A stretch of DNA of 64,000 nt. Source: Bugulina stolonifera. Lineage: Eukaryota > Bryozoa > Gymnolaemata > Cheilostomatida > Bugulidae. A program made the position numbers and the translations under genes. Below are positions 61,801 through 64,000 of this stretch, piece by piece. Below the pieces are notes generated by a model, which did no database searches, was not told the DNA's origin, and was given only the letters and a program-made list of their open reading frames with translations. The DNA lies in assembly GCA_935421135.1 (NCBI GenBank), contig OW285191.1:13209700-13273699 (forward strand), read 5' to 3'. Numbering within the stretch: position 1 is the first letter of the stretch; the number at the start of each line of letters is the position of its first letter.

Positions 61801-64000
61801 TTTTCTTTCAATATTAAGAACCTAGCCGACTTAGATGAGCATAGAAGACGGGCTCATGAAGGGAAGACAACTTCCATAATGCTGCGTGATAAAACAGGCA
61901 TGTAATGTTGCAATGTGCACACTATTATTATGATGCTTATATACATGTCACATAAAGTATTACACTAACCTGGGCACCAGAGGCTACCTACAGCCATGCC
62001 AGTCCGGGGTTCAATGTGACTATTGCGGCACTCTGTTAGTACAGTCTGCAGTCTATGACTGGCTCGAGCAGTGTAGGTCTATAGCTGCCCAAGCTAATTT
62101 CTGTTATACACATGTAAGCGTGTCACCTAATGTAAAGTGCATATTATGTTATAGTCTTACTCAATTGGCTTATACATGTAGATTGATTAGTCTGAATGTA
62201 CATGTACATGTACATGAAGAAAATCGCTTAAAAGTGAAATTCATATTCGTCTCATCCATTCAGTCCCTGAGTTTCAGTCCACCTTGATTTTGATTTTCTT
62301 TCAAAATGATGAATAGCATTACATGTTCCACAGCAGTAGATAAACTCAAAATAACTCATTAAAGTCTTGATGGCAGCAAAAGTTAAAAGTTGGTGAAATT
62401 TTTTTAGAAATTTCAATGCTACGACTTCCATTTTAAGAGCGGACAATTAAGTAGTGAAATATTGACGCAATTTTCTGATCACAATTCAGGTACAAGACCT
62501 ATGATGGTGCCCTACTACTTTGGTAGACTGTGCTGTTGCTGCCAGAGATGCGGGTGTAGACAGGTTGATGCTATAGATTATTACACTGCCGAGGAGCAAA
62601 GGCTAGAACATGCCATGGAAACGGAGAAGATAAATGCATTTCAGGAATGTACAGGAATTGCTTTTGTGATATTTCAGTCTGAGCAGATGGCCCACAAGTG
62701 AGCTATAGTCAAATATATACAGTTGTTATTCTTCACCTATTTGTCCATAAACAATCCCCAAAAAATAGGAGAGAACCGTACACTTTCATCTTCAAATGTT
62801 AAACATGTGCAGAGTCTTTTAAATTGTTTCATAGAGCAAGAGACTCAAAATTACTGACAATACAGAAGTAAATGTATTTTTGTTTATTTTTAGAATATTC
62901 TACGACTACAACTCTGCTATATGCAGCAAGACTAAACCACAGTCCTCATCCATATCCAAGGAGGTTGGTTCACGTAACTGGGACGTGGAGTTCGCACCTG
63001 ATCCTAATGATATATACTGGTTAGTAAACATATACATATAATATTATACAGCTCAACAGCAATTAGGTAACTCATGCCATTTCTAACATGTGTTCATTTT
63101 TATACTGATTTGTCTACCTAAATGAGTTGGGTTAGTAGGCATATACATATACATATACATATACATACATATACATACTGGTTAGTAAGCATATACACAT
63201 ACTAGTTATAGCAATCTGTTCCCATGAGACTATCACATGAGTAATTTATAATTATGTACATACACGTGATTTCAAGTGTACCACATGTGGTACGGCCCAG
63301 CTGTACTTAATTGATAGTATACTAACAACTAAGCTGGGCGTTTAGAGGAAAAATCGAGTTGCAACAGTGAATCCTAAAATATGTTCTTCACGCCTGAATC
63401 TCAGGCTAAAGCACTCACTAAAATAACACTGTGCACTAATTAAGAGAACACAACTCTTCATAGATGCTTGAGTTGCAAACAAAGTTACATGTAGGATATT
63501 ATTTTAATAACAAAAAGCTACCATAGACTAGTAGTAAAATTTTAATATATTATGTTATATTTGGCAGGCAGAATCTGTCGCTCAGCCCTTTCTGGTGGTG
63601 GCTAAGAGCCATATTTCTTAATGTGGCTTTACTCATCACCTTATTCTTCCTTACAACACCCTCTGTACTACTCAATAACAAAGGGCAAGATCCTAAAAAC
63701 TCTAGCTTAAGGGTAAGATAACTTCTGGTTAATTCAGTTTTGCATAAATAAATGTAAATTATACATATATTTATTCCCGAAAGTGTAAATAATGCAATGT
63801 AGCTCCAACTGCCTACTTGCATTTTACTTTATATTACCCACACTAATGTAGATAATTATTTTTATACTTAAACTTGTACATGTGCATTTTAGTTTACATG
63901 TACATTGTACAAAGTATATGTACTATATGAGTTATACATGAGTTTGAATTCAAATACTTTCTATCTAATATTATTATCCATCACATGTTGTAGAATGCGT
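55805..64000 (+). CDS. TMEM63/OSCA-family mechanosensitive channel, 5' part, cut by the window edge
   Basis: TMEM63 proteins are membrane-tension-gated cation channels or scramblase relatives. Exons: 55805-55942, 56711-56793, 58226-58334, 59621-59795, 61174-61408, 61764-61897, 62490-62697, 62894-63019, 63568-63712 and the start of the next, 63994-64000; phases agree. About 453 residues are present, a little over half the usual 800. Visible: TM0 around 36-55 followed by the family motif WDYGRIAL; ARRCGPDAVQYLQFQ before TM1 (about 143-163, ending VVILPVNISG); TM2 about 190-208; a cytosolic domain with SARTLMVSYIPKD, a Cys cluster LCCCCQRCGC and DAIDYY; then FAPDPNDIYW and TM3 (FWWWLRAIFLNVALL) with FFLTTPS, all characteristic. 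Exon 1 ends with an unusual GTC|gtatgt donor; intron 6 starts with GC. Which vertebrate paralogue it matches cannot be told here. Confidence 0.92.
63010..63200 (+). repeat. Copies of the TMEM63 exon 8 donor within a (catata) microsatellite
   Basis: The real junction atatactg|gttagtaaac (followed by atatacat) at 63012-63033 recurs as gggttagtaggcatatacat at 63129-63148 and atactggttagtaagcatat at 63175-63194, with a catata run between the two intronic copies. Confidence 0.8.

Overview
The window is animal nuclear DNA: multi-exon genes with GT-AG introns, AATAAA signals, a tRNA-derived SINE and many minisatellites. By eye it is roughly two-thirds A+T. The gene set (ALDH1L, BTBD7, a PSTPIP-type F-BAR protein, TMEM63) points to an invertebrate metazoan. 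A sponge or another early-branching marine animal fits best, but that placement is an impression, not something the sequence proves. There is no bacterial-style operon, CRISPR array or prophage.

Layout, left to right. (1) A complete 18-exon ALDH1L gene (10-formyl-tetrahydrofolate dehydrogenase, 909 aa) on + at 1620-10805. (2) A three-exon gene of unknown function on + at 12238-13811. (3) A repeat-rich intergenic stretch to 17059. (4) A complete, divergent alpha-type tubulin on - at 17060-23616, with a long Ser-rich tail instead of the acidic EEY tail. (5) A PSTPIP-like F-BAR gene on - at 25162-28909, with a possible alternative last exon at 24876-24919. (6) An AT-rich gene-poor stretch to 33057. 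(7) A complete 15-exon BTBD7 orthologue on - at 33058-47285. Its third intron is 5.2 kb and holds a 2.1 kb inverted-repeat element with a small two-exon ORF; its fifth intron holds a SINE with an 18-bp target duplication. (8) A six-finger C2H2 zinc-finger protein on - at 50267-51193. (9) Two abutting MITE-like elements at 51449-52690. (10) The first nine and a bit exons of a TMEM63/OSCA-type channel on + from 55805, running off the right edge.

The genes do not form an obvious pathway: one-carbon metabolism, cytoskeleton and membrane shaping, epithelial morphogenesis, transcription and mechanosensitive conductance lie side by side, as usual for animal chromosomes.

The most unusual signal is structural. 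In at least seven introns, tandem arrays or short duplications sit against, or contain copies of, the neighbouring exon's splice site: ALDH1L exons 3 and 11, tubulin exons 9, 10 and 11, F-BAR exon 7 and TMEM63 exon 8. BTBD7 exons 7 and 12 also have arrays within a few bases of a splice site. This suggests that splice junctions seed local tandem duplication in this genome. Exon boundaries below were placed by hand from reading-frame continuity, GT/AG signals and remembered family sequences; no alignment or transcript data were available.
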